Below, piece by piece: positions 1-8,987 of a stretch of 64,000 nt of DNA (the first letter of the stretch is position 1; every line of letters begins with the position of its first letter). The position numbers and the translations under genes are program-made. This stretch comes from Mycobacteriales bacterium (lineage in GTDB: Bacteria > Actinomycetota > Actinomycetes > BP-191), in NCBI GenBank assembly GCA_035714365.1, contig DASTMB010000072.1, positions 1-64,000 of the forward strand, read 5' to 3'. The notes under the pieces are model-generated. The model ran no database searches. It saw nothing but the letters and a program-made list of their open reading frames with translations, and was not told the DNA's origin.

Positions 1-1383
1 GCCGCGGCCGCGGGCGCCGCCGAGGCCCGCGCCACCGCCGAGGCGGAGGCCCGCGCCGCCCGCGCCGAGCTGGACCGCCGCGAGGAGCGGGTCAACGAGC
101 GGGAGCACCGCTTCGCCGAGCGCGAGGAACGCCTCGACGCCGAGCAGCGCCGCATCGAGCAGCGCGAGCGCGAGCTGGCCGAGGCCGAGGCCGACGTCGC
201 CCGCCGCCGCGCCGAGCTGAAGGACGTGGAGGAGGAGCGCCGCCTCGTCCTGGAACGCACCGCCGGCCTCACCGCGGAGCAGGCGCGGGCCGAGCTGGTC
301 GCCGGGATCGAGAACCAGGCGAAGCGCGACGCGGTGACGATCGTCCGCGACATCGAGAAGCAGGCCCAGGAGACCGGCGAGGAACGCGCCCGCAAGATCG
401 TGACGCTGGCGATCCAGCGGGTCGCCATGGACCAGACGGCGGAGAGCGTCGTCAGCGTGCTGCACCTGCCGAGCGACGACATGAAGGGCCGGATCATCGG
501 CCGCGAGGGCCGCAACATCCGCGCCTACGAGTCGATCACCGGCGTCAACCTGATCATCGACGACACCCCCGAGGCGGTGCTGCTCTCCTGCTTCGACCCG
601 GTGCGCCGGGAGATCGGCCGGCTCACCCTGGACAAGCTGGTCCTCGACGGGCGGATCCACCCGCAGCGGATCGAGGAGATGTACGAACGCTCCAAGGCCG
701 AGGTGGAGCAGCTCGTCGTGCGGGCCGGCGAGGACGCGCTCTACGAGGTCGGCATCACCGAGATGCACCCGGAGATCGTGACGCTGCTCGGCCGGCTGCG
801 GTACCGCACCTCGTACGGCCAGAACGTCCTGCGCCACCTGGTCGAGGCCGCGCACATCGCCGGCGTCATGGCCGCCGAGCTCAGGCTCGACGTCCCGCTG
901 GTGAAGCGCTGCACGGTCCTGCACGACCTCGGCAAGGCGCTGACGCACGAGGTGGAGGGCAGCCACGCGCTGATCGGCGCGGAGATCGCCCGCCGCTACG
1001 GCGAGAGCGAGGACGTCGCGCACGCGATCGAGGCGCACCACGGCGAGGTCGAGCAGCGGACGGTCGAGGCGGTGCTGACGCAGTCGGCCGACGCGATCTC
1101 CGGCGGCCGCCCGGGCGCGCGCCGCGAGTCGCTGGAGTCGTACGTGAAGCGGCTGGAACGCCTGGAGGAGATCGCGACCGCGAAGCCCGGCGTGGAGAAG
1201 GTGTTCGCGATGCAGGCGGGGCGCGAGATCCGCGTCATGGTGCTGCCGGACCAGGTCGACGACATCCAGGCGCAGGTCATCGCGCGCGACATCGCCAAGC
1301 AGGTCGAGGAGGAGCTGACCTACCCCGGCCAGATCCGCGTGACGGTCGTGAGAGAGTCTCGCGCGACGGAGTACGCCAAGTAG
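1..1383 (+). CDS. rny: Ribonuclease Y (5' end outside window)
   Basis: Membrane-anchored endoribonuclease that starts mRNA decay. The reading frame is open from base 1, so the N-terminal membrane anchor and part of the coiled coil lie before the window; the first methionine inside (226) is not the start. The visible 460 residues begin with about 110 residues of Glu/Arg/Ala-rich coiled coil. A KH RNA-binding domain follows (GRIIGREGRNIRAYE, about fragment residue 163), then an HD phosphohydrolase domain with the metal-binding LHDLGK at about 307 and a conserved C-terminal tail. This order is diagnostic of RNase Y. It sits upstream of miaB, as is usual in actinobacteria. Confidence 0.97.
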   Translation, partial: AAAAGAAEARATAEAEARAARAELDRREERVNEREHRFAEREERLDAEQRRIEQRERELAEAEADVARRRAELKDVEEERRLVLERTAGLTAEQARAELVAGIENQAKRDAVTIVRDIEKQAQETGEERARKIVTLAIQRVAMDQTAESVVSVLHLPSDDMKGRIIGREGRNIRAYESITGVNLIIDDTPEAVLLSCFDPVRREIGRLTLDKLVLDGRIHPQRIEEMYERSKAEVEQLVVRAGEDALYEVGITEMHPEIVTLLGRLRYRTSYGQNVLRHLVEAAHIAGVMAAELRLDVPLVKRCTVLHDLGKALTHEVEGSHALIGAEIARRYGESEDVAHAIEAHHGEVEQRTVEAVLTQSADAISGGRPGARRESLESYVKRLERLEEIATAKPGVEKVFAMQAGREIRVMVLPDQVDDIQAQVIARDIAKQVEEELTYPGQIRVTVVRESRATEYAK

Positions 1384-1411
1384 CGCGTACCGCGCGGGAG
1401 GGGAGACACCG

Positions 1412-1819
1412 ATGCCGGAGCTCACCGGGTACTCGCACGTCGGGCTCAGCGTCACCGACGTCGACCGCAGCGCGCAGTGGTACGTCGACGTCCTCGGGTT
1501 CGTCATGGTCATGCCGACCGACGGCGAGGGGTTCCAGCGGCGGCTGCTCGCGCACCCGGCCAGCGGCCAGTTCCTCGGCATCACGCGCCACGACGCGAGC
1601 ACCGGCACGGCGTTCAGCGAGCACGTGGCCGGCCTCGACCACCTCGCGTTCGGGGTCGCGGACCGCGACGAGCTGGTGGCGTGGGAGCGGCACCTCGCCG
1701 GCAAGGGCGTGCGGTACTCGCCGATCCAGGACACGTTCTACGGCTCGGTGTTGTCGTTCCGCGACCCGGACGACATCCAGCTCGAGCTGTTCGTGCGCGC
1801 GGCCGCCCCGCAGGCCTGA
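1412..1819 (+). CDS. VOC family (glyoxalase-fold) protein
   Basis: A 135-residue protein with the vicinal-oxygen-chelate fold. The N-terminal YSHVGLSVTDVDRS and the central LDHLAFGVADRDEL are the paired beta-alpha-beta repeats. Putative metal ligands are His9, His77 and Glu125 (QLELF). The length fits a single-unit VOC protein, which would dimerise. A GGGAGG ribosome site lies about 8 bases before the ATG. The substrate cannot be read from sequence; members include glyoxalases, extradiol dioxygenases and resistance proteins. It starts 28 bp after rny and is followed 13 bp later by the next gene, so it may be co-transcribed with both. Confidence 0.85.
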   Translation: MPELTGYSHVGLSVTDVDRSAQWYVDVLGFVMVMPTDGEGFQRRLLAHPASGQFLGITRHDASTGTAFSEHVAGLDHLAFGVADRDELVAWERHLAGKGVRYSPIQDTFYGSVLSFRDPDDIQLELFVRAAAPQA

Positions 1820-1832
1820 GTACCCTCCCCGC

Positions 1833-2510
1833 ATGACCCCTGCACAGCTCTACGCCGACGTCCGCGTCCGCATGACCGACCTCGTCCGCGACCTGCCGGA
1901 CGACCGCGCCGCCACCACCGTGCCCGGCTGCCCGACGTGGACCGTCCACGACCTCGTCGCGCACTGCGCCGGGCTGGTCACCGACGTCCTCGAGGGCCGG
2001 TTCGACGGCGCCGGCGAGGACCACTGGACCGCGGCGCAGGTCGCGGCGCGCAAGGACGTGCCGATTCCCGACCTGCTGACCGAGTGGTCGGAGGGCGCGG
2101 CGACGTTCGAGCCGCGGCTGGACGAGTTCCCGAAGGCGATCTGGAAGACCGTCGTGGTCGACCTGGTCACCCACGAGCACGACCTGCGCGGCGCGCTCGG
2201 CACGCCCGGCGCCCGCGACACGGAGGCGGTCGCGCTGGCGACCAAGTCGTACGCCGTCGGCCTGGCCAAGACGATCGAGGCGCAGGGGCTGCCGGGGCTG
2301 CGGTTGGAGGCCCCCGACTGGACGTTCGACGCCGGCCCGGAGCCGGCGACGACCGTGCGGGTGAAGGAGTCGTTCGAGCTGTTCCGGGCGCTGTCCGGCC
2401 GACGCGGCCGGGCGCAGGTGCTGGCCTACGACTGGTCGGGCGACCCGGCGCCGTACCTGCCGGTGCTGAACCGGTTCGGCGCGCTGCCGGAGACCGACGT
2501 CGTCGAGTGA
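1833..2510 (+). CDS. Maleylpyruvate isomerase-family mycothiol-dependent enzyme (MDMPI)
   Basis: A 225-residue protein with the MDMPI N-terminal (DinB-like four-helix) domain: PGCPTWTVHDLVAHCAG at about residues 31-47, and a second His cluster (THEHDLRG, about 113-120) that would complete the metal site. Family members use mycothiol, the actinobacterial thiol, or are uncharacterised DinB-fold proteins. The substrate is unknown. The stop overlaps the GTG start of the next membrane protein (GTGA), implying translational coupling. Confidence 0.85.
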   Translation: MTPAQLYADVRVRMTDLVRDLPDDRAATTVPGCPTWTVHDLVAHCAGLVTDVLEGRFDGAGEDHWTAAQVAARKDVPIPDLLTEWSEGAATFEPRLDEFPKAIWKTVVVDLVTHEHDLRGALGTPGARDTEAVALATKSYAVGLAKTIEAQGLPGLRLEAPDWTFDAGPEPATTVRVKESFELFRALSGRRGRAQVLAYDWSGDPAPYLPVLNRFGALPETDVVE

Positions 2511-2905
2511 ACGCCCCGCTCGACCGGCGCGCGCTGCTGTCCGTCGCGGCGGTCGTGGTGGCGGTCCTGGTGTACCGGCTGGCGTTCCCGGACCGGTCCG
2601 ACTACGCCGGGCACTTCGTGGCGGGCGCGGGCGGGACGCTGCTGCTCGTCGCCGGTGCGGTGCTGACCGGGCGGCCGTGGCTGGTCGCCGCGGCGGCGGG
2701 CGTCGCGGTGCTGCTCGGCGTCGGCACCGAGGCGACGGTGTTCCGGCTCGCGGAGTTCGACCCGGTCGACCTGGCCAACCAGAGCCTCGGCGGGCTGCTC
2801 GCCGCCGCCGGCTTCGTCGGCGCGACCGGCTGGCGGACGGCCACGCTCGGGGCCGTGGTGGCGTTCGGGTTCCTGGTCGCGGGGTTCGGCCTTGCGTTCG
2901 CGTGA
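2507..2905 (+). CDS. Small hydrophobic membrane protein, unknown function
   Basis: 132 residues starting at a GTG that overlaps the previous stop as GTGA. The sequence is almost entirely hydrophobic, with about four predicted membrane segments (starting near residues 9, 37, 56 and 103). A short polar stretch (TEATVFRLAEFDPVDLANQS) has the DPVDLANQSLGG pattern seen in VanZ-like or DUF2238-type membrane proteins, but I cannot assign a family. It overlaps the following TTG-start gene by 14 bp, so the two are probably made together. Confidence 0.7.
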   Translation: MNAPLDRRALLSVAAVVVAVLVYRLAFPDRSDYAGHFVAGAGGTLLLVAGAVLTGRPWLVAAAAGVAVLLGVGTEATVFRLAEFDPVDLANQSLGGLLAAAGFVGATGWRTATLGAVVAFGFLVAGFGLAFA

Positions 2906-3293
2906 CGCGGCGGCGGCGGCCGTCGCGGCGGCGGCACTGGCGTTCGCGCTGCTCGCCGGGTGGGCGACGTTCGCCCGCTCCGGCATCCCGCGCACCTGGC
3001 ACGGCACGGTGACGCTGGTCGAGGCTCGGCACGAGAAGCACCCCGGCGTGGACGACGCGTGGTTCGTAGCCGTGGACGGGCACGAGGCCCACGTCGACCT
3101 GCTGACCGCGTCGTACCTGCGGCGCGGCGACCGGGTCGACCACGACGCCTGGTCCCGCGACCTCGTCGTGAACGGCGCGCACCACCGCCTCGTCGTCTCC
3201 CGCGACGCGCGCCGGATGATGGTGCTGGCGCCGGCGATCGCCTGCGTCGCCGGGTTCCTCGCCGGGTGGCGCCGCTACCCTGGTGCGTCGTGA
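2892..3293 (+). CDS. Small membrane-anchored protein, unknown function
   Basis: 133 residues from a TTG start inside the end of the preceding gene. A membrane segment at about residues 6-26 and a second near the C-terminus (about 110-127) flank a mixed alpha/beta stretch of about 80 residues rich in His and Asp ([20 protein letters not shown]). The pattern suggests an extracytoplasmic domain held by two membrane helices. No family recognised. The stop overlaps the GTG start of miaB (GTGA). Conserved small genes ahead of miaB occur in some actinobacteria, but this one is not recognisable to me. Confidence 0.7.
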   Translation: MRSRDAAAAAVAAAALAFALLAGWATFARSGIPRTWHGTVTLVEARHEKHPGVDDAWFVAVDGHEAHVDLLTASYLRRGDRVDHDAWSRDLVVNGAHHRLVVSRDARRMMVLAPAIACVAGFLAGWRRYPGAS

Positions 3294-4726
3294 GCGCGCG
3301 CACGTACCAGGTCGTCACGTACGGCTGCCAGATGAACGAGCACGACTCCGAGCGGCTGTCCGGCCTGCTGGAGGAGTCGGGCTACGTCCGCGCGCCCGAG
3401 GGCAGCCAGGCCGACGTCGTGGTGTTCAACACCTGCGCCGTCCGCGAGAACGCCGACAACCGCCTCTACGGCAACCTCGGCCACCTGCTGCCGGTCAAGA
3501 AGGCGCACCCCGGTATGCAGATCGCCGTCGGCGGCTGCCTCGCGCAGAAGGACCGCGGCACCATCGTGCGGAAGGCGCCGTGGGTCGACGTCGTCTTCGG
3601 CACGCACAACATCGGCTCGCTGCCCGCCCTGCTCGACCGCGCCCGCCACAACGAGGCCGCGCAGGTCGAGATCGTGGAGGCGCTGGAGACGTTCCCGTCG
3701 ACGCTGCCCGCCCGCCGCGAGTCGCCGTACGCCGGCTGGGTGTCGATCTCGGTGGGCTGCAACAACACCTGCACGTTCTGCATCGTCCCGTCGCTGCGCG
3801 GCAAGGAGCGCAACCGCCCGGCCGCCGACATCCTCGCCGAGGTGCGCGCGCTCGTCGCCGAGGGCGTGATCGAGGTCACCCTGCTCGGCCAGAACGTCAA
3901 CTCCTACGGCTCCGACCTCGGCGACAGGAGCGCGTTCGCGCGCCTGCTGCGCGCCTGCGGCGAGATCGAGGGGCTGGAGCGGGTGCGGTTCACCAGCCCG
4001 CACCCGAAGGACTTCACCGACGACGTCATCGCGGCGATGGCCGAGACGCCGAACGTCATGCCGCACCTGCACATGCCGTTGCAGTCCGGGTCGGACGACG
4101 TCCTGCGACGGATGCAACGGTCGTACCGGCAGGAACGCTTCCTCGGCATCGTGGAGCGCGTCCGCGCGGCGATCCCGGACGCCGCGATCACCACCGACGT
4201 CATCGTCGGCTTCCCGGGCGAGACCGAGGCGGACTTCGAGCAGACGCTGCACGTCGTGCGGGAGGCGCGGTTCTCCTCGGCGTTCACCTTCCAGTACTCC
4301 CCGCGCCCCGGCACGCCCGCCGCGACGATGGACGCGCAGGTGCCGAAGGCGGTCGTGCAGGAACGCTACGAGCGGCTGGTCGCGCTCCAGGACGACGTCG
4401 CGTGGCAGGAGAACAAGCGGCTGGTCGGCAGCCGCGCCGAGCTGCTCGTCGCCGTGGGGGAGGGGCGCAAGGACGCGGGCACCGGACGGATGACCGGGCG
4501 GGCGCGCGACAACCGGCTGGTCCACTTCCTCGGCTCGCCCGCCGAGCACCGCCCCGGCGACCTGGTCGACGTGACCGTCACCTACGCCGCGCCGCACCAC
4601 CTGCTCGCCGAGGGGCCGGTGCTCGCGCACCGCCGCACCCGGGCGGGCGACGCGTGGGCCGCGTCGGTCGCGCCGCGCCCGGCCGGCGTACCGCTCGGCA
4701 TGCCGACGATCGGCGCCCCGGCCTAG
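3290..4726 (+). CDS. miaB: tRNA-2-methylthio-N6-dimethylallyladenosine synthase MiaB
   Basis: Radical-SAM methylthiotransferase that adds the 2-methylthio group to i6A37 of tRNAs; it acts after MiaA, encoded about 2.4 kb downstream. 478 residues from a GTG overlapping the previous stop. The N-terminal MTTase domain has Cys13 (YGCQMN), Cys49 (NTCAVREN) and Cys83 (GGCLAQKD), ligands of the auxiliary Fe-S cluster. The radical-SAM motif is Cys157-x3-Cys161-x2-Cys164 (CNNTCTFC). A C-terminal TRAM domain (about residues 385-450) binds RNA. All six cysteines are present, so it should be active. Confidence 0.97.
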   Translation: MSARTYQVVTYGCQMNEHDSERLSGLLEESGYVRAPEGSQADVVVFNTCAVRENADNRLYGNLGHLLPVKKAHPGMQIAVGGCLAQKDRGTIVRKAPWVDVVFGTHNIGSLPALLDRARHNEAAQVEIVEALETFPSTLPARRESPYAGWVSISVGCNNTCTFCIVPSLRGKERNRPAADILAEVRALVAEGVIEVTLLGQNVNSYGSDLGDRSAFARLLRACGEIEGLERVRFTSPHPKDFTDDVIAAMAETPNVMPHLHMPLQSGSDDVLRRMQRSYRQERFLGIVERVRAAIPDAAITTDVIVGFPGETEADFEQTLHVVREARFSSAFTFQYSPRPGTPAATMDAQVPKAVVQERYERLVALQDDVAWQENKRLVGSRAELLVAVGEGRKDAGTGRMTGRARDNRLVHFLGSPAEHRPGDLVDVTVTYAAPHHLLAEGPVLAHRRTRAGDAWAASVAPRPAGVPLGMPTIGAPA

Positions 4727-4730
4727 CGGG

Positions 4731-5165
4731 TCAGCATCGGGGGAGTCCGCGCGGCGGGGTGTCGCCGGAGGTCTTCGGCAGGTCCGTGTAGATGTCCGAC
4801 ACGAACGTCCCGTCCGCCAGCCGGTCCCACACCGACGATGACGTCTGCCGGTCGTGGTACGGCGTGTCCGTGACGAGGCGGCCGTGCCGCTCCTGGCAGA
4901 CGACCTCAATCAGGTCGCCCTCGTGCGGGCCGTCCATCCGGCCAACGTTCGTGAACGCGCTCGGGTAGCGGGACACGCCGATGAGCGCCTGCCGGGCGTC
5001 GTCCCACGTGTCGCGCACGTGCGCCTGGACGCCGCGACTCCCTCCGTCGCCACCGTTGTCGTCACGGTTCACGTAGAGCGTCACGGCTGCCGTGATGAGC
5101 GCGGCCACGACGACGCCGATCACGCCGATCCACGCCGCCCGCGTCGTCGCGTCCCCCGTCCCCAT
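4731..5165 (-). CDS. Small single-pass membrane protein, unknown function
   Basis: 144 residues on the minus strand, ending 4 bp from the convergent miaB stop. One N-terminal membrane segment (about residues 11-31), then an Asp/Gly-rich linker and a soluble domain of about 100 residues with a single pair of cysteines (VVCQ and the C-terminal PRC), which could form a disulfide outside the cell. No family recognised. Codon use matches the neighbours. Confidence 0.65.
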   Translation of the reverse strand: MGTGDATTRAAWIGVIGVVVAALITAAVTLYVNRDDNGGDGGSRGVQAHVRDTWDDARQALIGVSRYPSAFTNVGRMDGPHEGDLIEVVCQERHGRLVTDTPYHDRQTSSSVWDRLADGTFVSDIYTDLPKTSGDTPPRGLPRC

Positions 5166-5201
5166 GCCGTTGTTCTCACCACCGGGACGCGGATGAACCG
5201 C

Positions 5202-6416
5202 CTAACGCCCGGTGGCCTCCGCCTGGGCAAGCCACTGGCGCTTGGTGGCCGCCTCGGCCTCGGCGGCGGCCGCGGCCTTCTCGTCGCCGGCCGCGCGGGC
5301 GCGGGCGGCGCGCTTGTCGAGCTGCTCCAGCGACTCGCGCAGCCGGACCACGAACGGGTTCTCCGACGGGCGGCGTTCGGCGTCGCGGCGGGACTCGCCG
5401 GCGTCGCGGACGCGGCGTTCGACGGCGGCCAGCCGCGCGTCCAGCCGGGCCTCCGCGTCGCGCGGGACCCGCCCGGCCTTCTCCCACTTCTCCACGATCG
5501 CCGCGAGGCGGTTGCGCGCGCCGGCCAGGTCGCGTTCCGGCTCCAGCGACTCGGCCTCGGCGAGCAGCGCCTCCCGCGCGGCGACCGCCGACGCGGACTC
5601 GGCGTCGCGCGCCGCGAAGTGCTCGGCCCGGCGCCCGAAGAACGCGTCCTGCGCGGCCTTGAACCGCGCCCACAGCTCGTCGTCCACGCCGCGCGCGGCG
5701 CGGCCGGCGGACTTCCACGACGCCATGAGCTCCTTGTAGCGGTTGGCGGTGGCGGTCCACTCGGTGGAGTCGGTGAGGCGTTCGGCCTCGCGGATCAGCG
5801 CCTCCTTGCGCTCCCGCGACTGCTCGCGCTGCGTCTCCAGCGCCGCGAAGTGCGCCTCGCGCCGCTTGTCGAACGCCCGCCGTGCCCCCGCGATGCGCTG
5901 CCACTGCTCGGTCTCAGCGGGCTTCGCCGACTTCGGGCCGGCGGGCAGCGCCTTCCACTCCTCGACGATGGCGCGGAGCCGGTCGCCGGAGGCCTTCCAC
6001 TCCGACGACTGGGCGACGCGCTCGGCCTCGTCGGCGAGCGCGCGGCGCTGGTCGAGGACGGCGGAGCTGGCGGCGGCGCGGGCGAGCTGCGCCTCGGCCT
6101 GCTTCGCCTTCGCCCGGCCGATCGCGGCGTCGATCCGCGCGCGCAGCCCCTCGATGTCCCCCACGACGGCGGCGGTGTCGAGCGACTCGCGCAGCCGGGT
6201 GAGGCTGGCCTGCGTCTGCCCGGGGTTGCCGGCGCCGCTGTCCAGCCGCGCCGCGAGCAGGTCGACCTCGGTCGCCAGGTCGTCGTACCGGCGCGCGAAG
6301 TGCGCGAGCCCCGCCTCGGCGTCGCCGGCGTGCCACGAGCCGACGGCGCGCTCGCCGTCGGCGGTGCGCACGTACACGGTCCCGTCCTCGGCCACCCGGC
6401 CCCACTGCGTCTCCAC
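5202..6416 (-). CDS. DUF349 domain-containing protein
   Basis: 404 residues, taking the GTG at 6416 as start. After a short beta-rich N-terminus (VETQWGRVAEDGTVYVRT) it contains several DUF349 repeats, each a helical hairpin with a conserved Trp: EWKASGDRLRAIVEEWKAL, EWTATANRYKELMASWKSAG, and a third near EKWEKAGRVPRD. The C-terminal third is Ala/Glu/Arg-rich coiled coil. DUF349 proteins are common in actinobacteria at this position, divergent from the LigB-like gene before miaA. The biochemical role is not established. Only 27 bp separate it from the divergent gene, so any promoter sits inside or across the coding ends. Confidence 0.85.
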   Translation of the reverse strand: METQWGRVAEDGTVYVRTADGERAVGSWHAGDAEAGLAHFARRYDDLATEVDLLAARLDSGAGNPGQTQASLTRLRESLDTAAVVGDIEGLRARIDAAIGRAKAKQAEAQLARAAASSAVLDQRRALADEAERVAQSSEWKASGDRLRAIVEEWKALPAGPKSAKPAETEQWQRIAGARRAFDKRREAHFAALETQREQSRERKEALIREAERLTDSTEWTATANRYKELMASWKSAGRAARGVDDELWARFKAAQDAFFGRRAEHFAARDAESASAVAAREALLAEAESLEPERDLAGARNRLAAIVEKWEKAGRVPRDAEARLDARLAAVERRVRDAGESRRDAERRPSENPFVVRLRESLEQLDKRAARARAAGDEKAAAAAEAEAATKRQWLAQAEATGR

Positions 6417-6443
6417 GGCGACACCGTACGGGAGGATGCGGGC

Positions 6444-7085
6444 GTGCTGCTCGCCGCTTCGGTCTGCCCGCACCCGCCGCTGCTCGTGCCCGAGGTCGCG
6501 GCGGGCGCCGCCGCCGAGCTCGACGACCTCCGCAACGCCGCCCGCGCGGCGGTCGCGGCCCTCGCGCCGCACGACGTCGTCGTGGTCGGCGCGGCGCCGG
6601 AGACGCGGCCGTACGACGGCGTCCCGGACCTCGCCGCGTACCTCGGCCGGACCCCGGCAACGGACGCGCTCCCGCTCGCCCTCGCCGTCGGCCGCTGGCT
6701 GGCGCCGCACGCGCGCTGTCACGGCATCGCCGCCGGCGCGACGCCCGCCGAGGCGGCCGCGCTCGGCGCCCGCCTCGCGGCCGACGACGTCGCGCTGCTC
6801 GTCATGGGCGACGGCAGCGCGCGCCGCGACCCGAAGGCCCCCGGCTACGTCGACCCGCGCGCCGAGCCGTACGACGCGGCCGTGGCGCGGGCGCTGCGCG
6901 ACGGCGACGCGGCGGCGTTGCTGGCGCTCGACCCGGCCGACGACGACGCGCTGCTCGTCGCCGGGCGGGCGGCTTGGCAGGTGCTCGCGGGCGCGGCGGG
7001 GGACGGGGCCTGGACCGGTGACGTGACCTACGACGCGGCGCCGTACGGCGTCGGCTACCTCGTCGCCACCTGGACCCGTGCCTAG
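6444..7085 (+). CDS. Class III extradiol dioxygenase subunit B-like (LigB-like) protein
   Basis: 213 residues. The GTG at 6444 is chosen because GGAGG lies 8 bases upstream (6431-6435). The N-terminus [16 protein letters not shown] with the following Asp/Glu-rich helix is typical of LigB-like proteins encoded just before miaA in actinobacteria. Enzymes of this superfamily bind Fe(II) through two His and a Glu to cleave catechols, but this small subgroup has no known substrate and its conservation beside tRNA modification genes is unexplained. The stop overlaps the miaA start by 8 bp. Confidence 0.85.
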   Translation: MLLAASVCPHPPLLVPEVAAGAAAELDDLRNAARAAVAALAPHDVVVVGAAPETRPYDGVPDLAAYLGRTPATDALPLALAVGRWLAPHARCHGIAAGATPAEAAALGARLAADDVALLVMGDGSARRDPKAPGYVDPRAEPYDAAVARALRDGDAAALLALDPADDDALLVAGRAAWQVLAGAAGDGAWTGDVTYDAAPYGVGYLVATWTRA

Positions 7086-7959
7086 GGTTCTCGCCGTCGT
7101 CGGCCCGACCGCCGCCGGCAAGTCGGAGGCGGCGCTGCGCCTCGCCGAACGCCTGGGCGGCGAGGTCGTCAACGCCGACTCGATGCAGCTCTACCGCGGC
7201 ATGGACGTCGGCACCGCCAAGCTGACGATGGAAGAGCGGCGCGGCGTCCCGCACCACCTGCTCGACGTGTGGGACGTACGCGAGACGGCGAGCGTCGCGG
7301 CGTACCAGCGGCTCGCGCGGGAGGTCCTCGACACCCTCGACGTCGCGGTCGTCGCCGGCGGCAGCGGGCTGTACGTGCGCGGCGCGCTGGACGCGTTCGA
7401 GTTCCCGGGGACCGACCCGGCGGTGCGCGCGGCGCTGGAGGCGGAGCTGGCCGAGCACGGCCCGGAGGCGCTGCACGCCCGCCTCGCCGCCGCCGACCCG
7501 GCCGCCGCCGCCGAGATCCTGCCCACCAACGGCCGCCGCGTCGTGCGGGCGCTGGAGGTGGTCGAGCTGACCGGGCGGCCGTTCTCGGCGCGGCCGGGAA
7601 TGGCGGCGTACACCTCCGTCTACGACACGGCGTTCCTCGGCATCGACCCGGGTCTGGACGTCCTCGACGCGCGGATCGACCGCCGCGTCGACGTCATGTG
7701 GCGGCGCGGCCTGGTCGCCGAGGTCGCGGACCTCGCCGAGCGGCACGGGCTGCGCGAGGGCGTGACGGCGAGCCGGGCGCTGGGCTACCAGCAGGTGCTG
7801 GCGTTCCTCGACGGTCGGACGACCGAGGACGAGGCGCGCGCGGCGACGAAGCTGGCGACGAGGAGGTTCGCGCGGCGGCAGCTCAAGTGGTTCCGCCGCG
7901 ACCCGCGCATCGCGTGGTACCCCGACGCCGACGCGCTCGTCGCCGCCGTCGCGGACTAG
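7078..7959 (+). CDS. miaA: tRNA dimethylallyltransferase MiaA
   Basis: Transfers dimethylallyl from DMAPP to A37 of UNN-reading tRNAs, giving i6A, the substrate of MiaB. 293 residues from a GTG. P-loop GPTAAGKS at residues 9-16, substrate-contact motif [19 protein letters not shown], the [12 protein letters not shown] stretch, and the C-terminal [17 protein letters not shown] tRNA-binding helix are all present at normal length. It overlaps the LigB-like gene by 8 bp and is probably translated from the same message. Confidence 0.97.
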   Translation: MPRVLAVVGPTAAGKSEAALRLAERLGGEVVNADSMQLYRGMDVGTAKLTMEERRGVPHHLLDVWDVRETASVAAYQRLAREVLDTLDVAVVAGGSGLYVRGALDAFEFPGTDPAVRAALEAELAEHGPEALHARLAAADPAAAAEILPTNGRRVVRALEVVELTGRPFSARPGMAAYTSVYDTAFLGIDPGLDVLDARIDRRVDVMWRRGLVAEVADLAERHGLREGVTASRALGYQQVLAFLDGRTTEDEARAATKLATRRFARRQLKWFRRDPRIAWYPDADALVAAVAD

Positions 7960-8030
7960 TCCCGACGGAGGGTGTCCCTCCCGGTGCGGAAGGGGCAGAC
8001 TCGGCGGCACCTGTCGCCCTGGAGGCCGCC

Positions 8031-8909
8031 ATGACCGCGTACGACGTCGACCTCGTCGCGGCCATGCGCGACGCGTTGTTGTCCGGGCAGTTCGTCCTCC
8101 ACTACCAGCCCGAGGTCGACCTGGCCTCCGGCGAGGTCGTCGCGATGGAGGCGCTGCTGCGCTGGCAGCACCCGGACCGCGGTCTGCTCTGGCCGGCGGA
8201 GTTCCTGCCGGCCGCGGAGGCGAGCGGGTTCATCGTCGAGCTCGGCGAGTGGGTCGTGGACGAGTGCCTGCGCGAGGTGCTGCTCTGGCAGCGGCTGCCC
8301 TCGGCCCGCCGGGCCGGCGGCAAGCAGCTCTGGGTCAACGTCTCCGCCGCCCAGCTCGGCGCGCCCGGCTTCGCCGACCGCGTGGCCACCCTCGTCCGCG
8401 CCGCAGGCCTGCCCGCCGGCGTGCTCGGCTTCGAGGTCCGCGAGACCGCGCTCGGCGACGACCTGGCCGCCATGGCCGGCGTGCTGGCGGCGTTGAAGGA
8501 CGCGGGCGTCATGGTCGCGCTGGACGACTTCGGCACCTGGTACTCGGCGCTGTCGCACCTGGACGAGCTGCCGCTGGACGCGGTGAAGCTCGACCAGCGG
8601 TTCGTCCGCGGCGTCGGCGCGGACCTGGAGGACGACGCGATCGTCGCGTCGGTGATCCGGCTCGCGCACGCGCACGGGCTCCAGGTCGTGGCCGAGGGCG
8701 TCGAGTCGTGGTCGGAGGGCGCGCGGCTGTGCGAGCTGGAGTGCGACCGCGCGCACGGCTACCTGTTCGCCGGGCCGCAGCTCCCCGAGCGCGCCCGCTG
8801 GCTGCTCTCTCGCGGCGTCGGCTGGAAGGCCCCCGAGGCGCCCGCCGCGGTGGGCATCCCGGAAGCGCGGACCGCCGCCGCGGACGACCTGCGACCGCTC
8901 GGCCAGTAG
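8031..8909 (+). CDS. EAL-domain protein (c-di-GMP phosphodiesterase-like)
   Basis: 292 residues; ATG at 8031 with GGAGG 6 bases upstream. A stand-alone EAL domain without sensor or GGDEF domain attached. Signature E40-A41-L42 (MEALLRW), Asn103 (WVNVSAAQL), Glu135/Glu138 (FEVRET), Asp165-Asp166 (ALDDFGTWYS), Lys186 (VKLDQRF) and Glu222 (AEGVE) are kept. Two positions deviate: GTGYS is GTWYS, and the catalytic-loop Gln before GYLF is His (RAHGYLF). It may be a weak phosphodiesterase or a c-di-GMP-binding effector. The following gene encodes a shortened GGDEF-like domain, so the two may work as a pair. Confidence 0.88.
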   Translation: MTAYDVDLVAAMRDALLSGQFVLHYQPEVDLASGEVVAMEALLRWQHPDRGLLWPAEFLPAAEASGFIVELGEWVVDECLREVLLWQRLPSARRAGGKQLWVNVSAAQLGAPGFADRVATLVRAAGLPAGVLGFEVRETALGDDLAAMAGVLAALKDAGVMVALDDFGTWYSALSHLDELPLDAVKLDQRFVRGVGADLEDDAIVASVIRLAHAHGLQVVAEGVESWSEGARLCELECDRAHGYLFAGPQLPERARWLLSRGVGWKAPEAPAAVGIPEARTAAADDLRPLGQ

Positions 8910-8912
8910 GCC

Positions 8913-8940
8913 GCGAATGGCCCGATCTGGCCATGTTCGC
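8913..8940 (+). terminator. Possible hairpin between EAL and GGDEF-like genes
   Basis: gcgaatggcc and a near-complementary ggccatgttcgc (two-base bulge) can pair across a six-base loop just after the EAL stop. No T-tract follows, as is normal in this GC range. Could be a terminator or an mRNA-processing hairpin. Confidence 0.35.
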
Positions 8941-8987
8941 GACGCGCCCGGAGTCCGACACTCTCAGTAGGACAGAGGAGGCGCTCC

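Noticed and set aside
7967-7981. ggaggg-tgt-ccctcc hairpin after miaA as a terminator
   Set aside because: Stem of only six pairs; too weak to support on its own.
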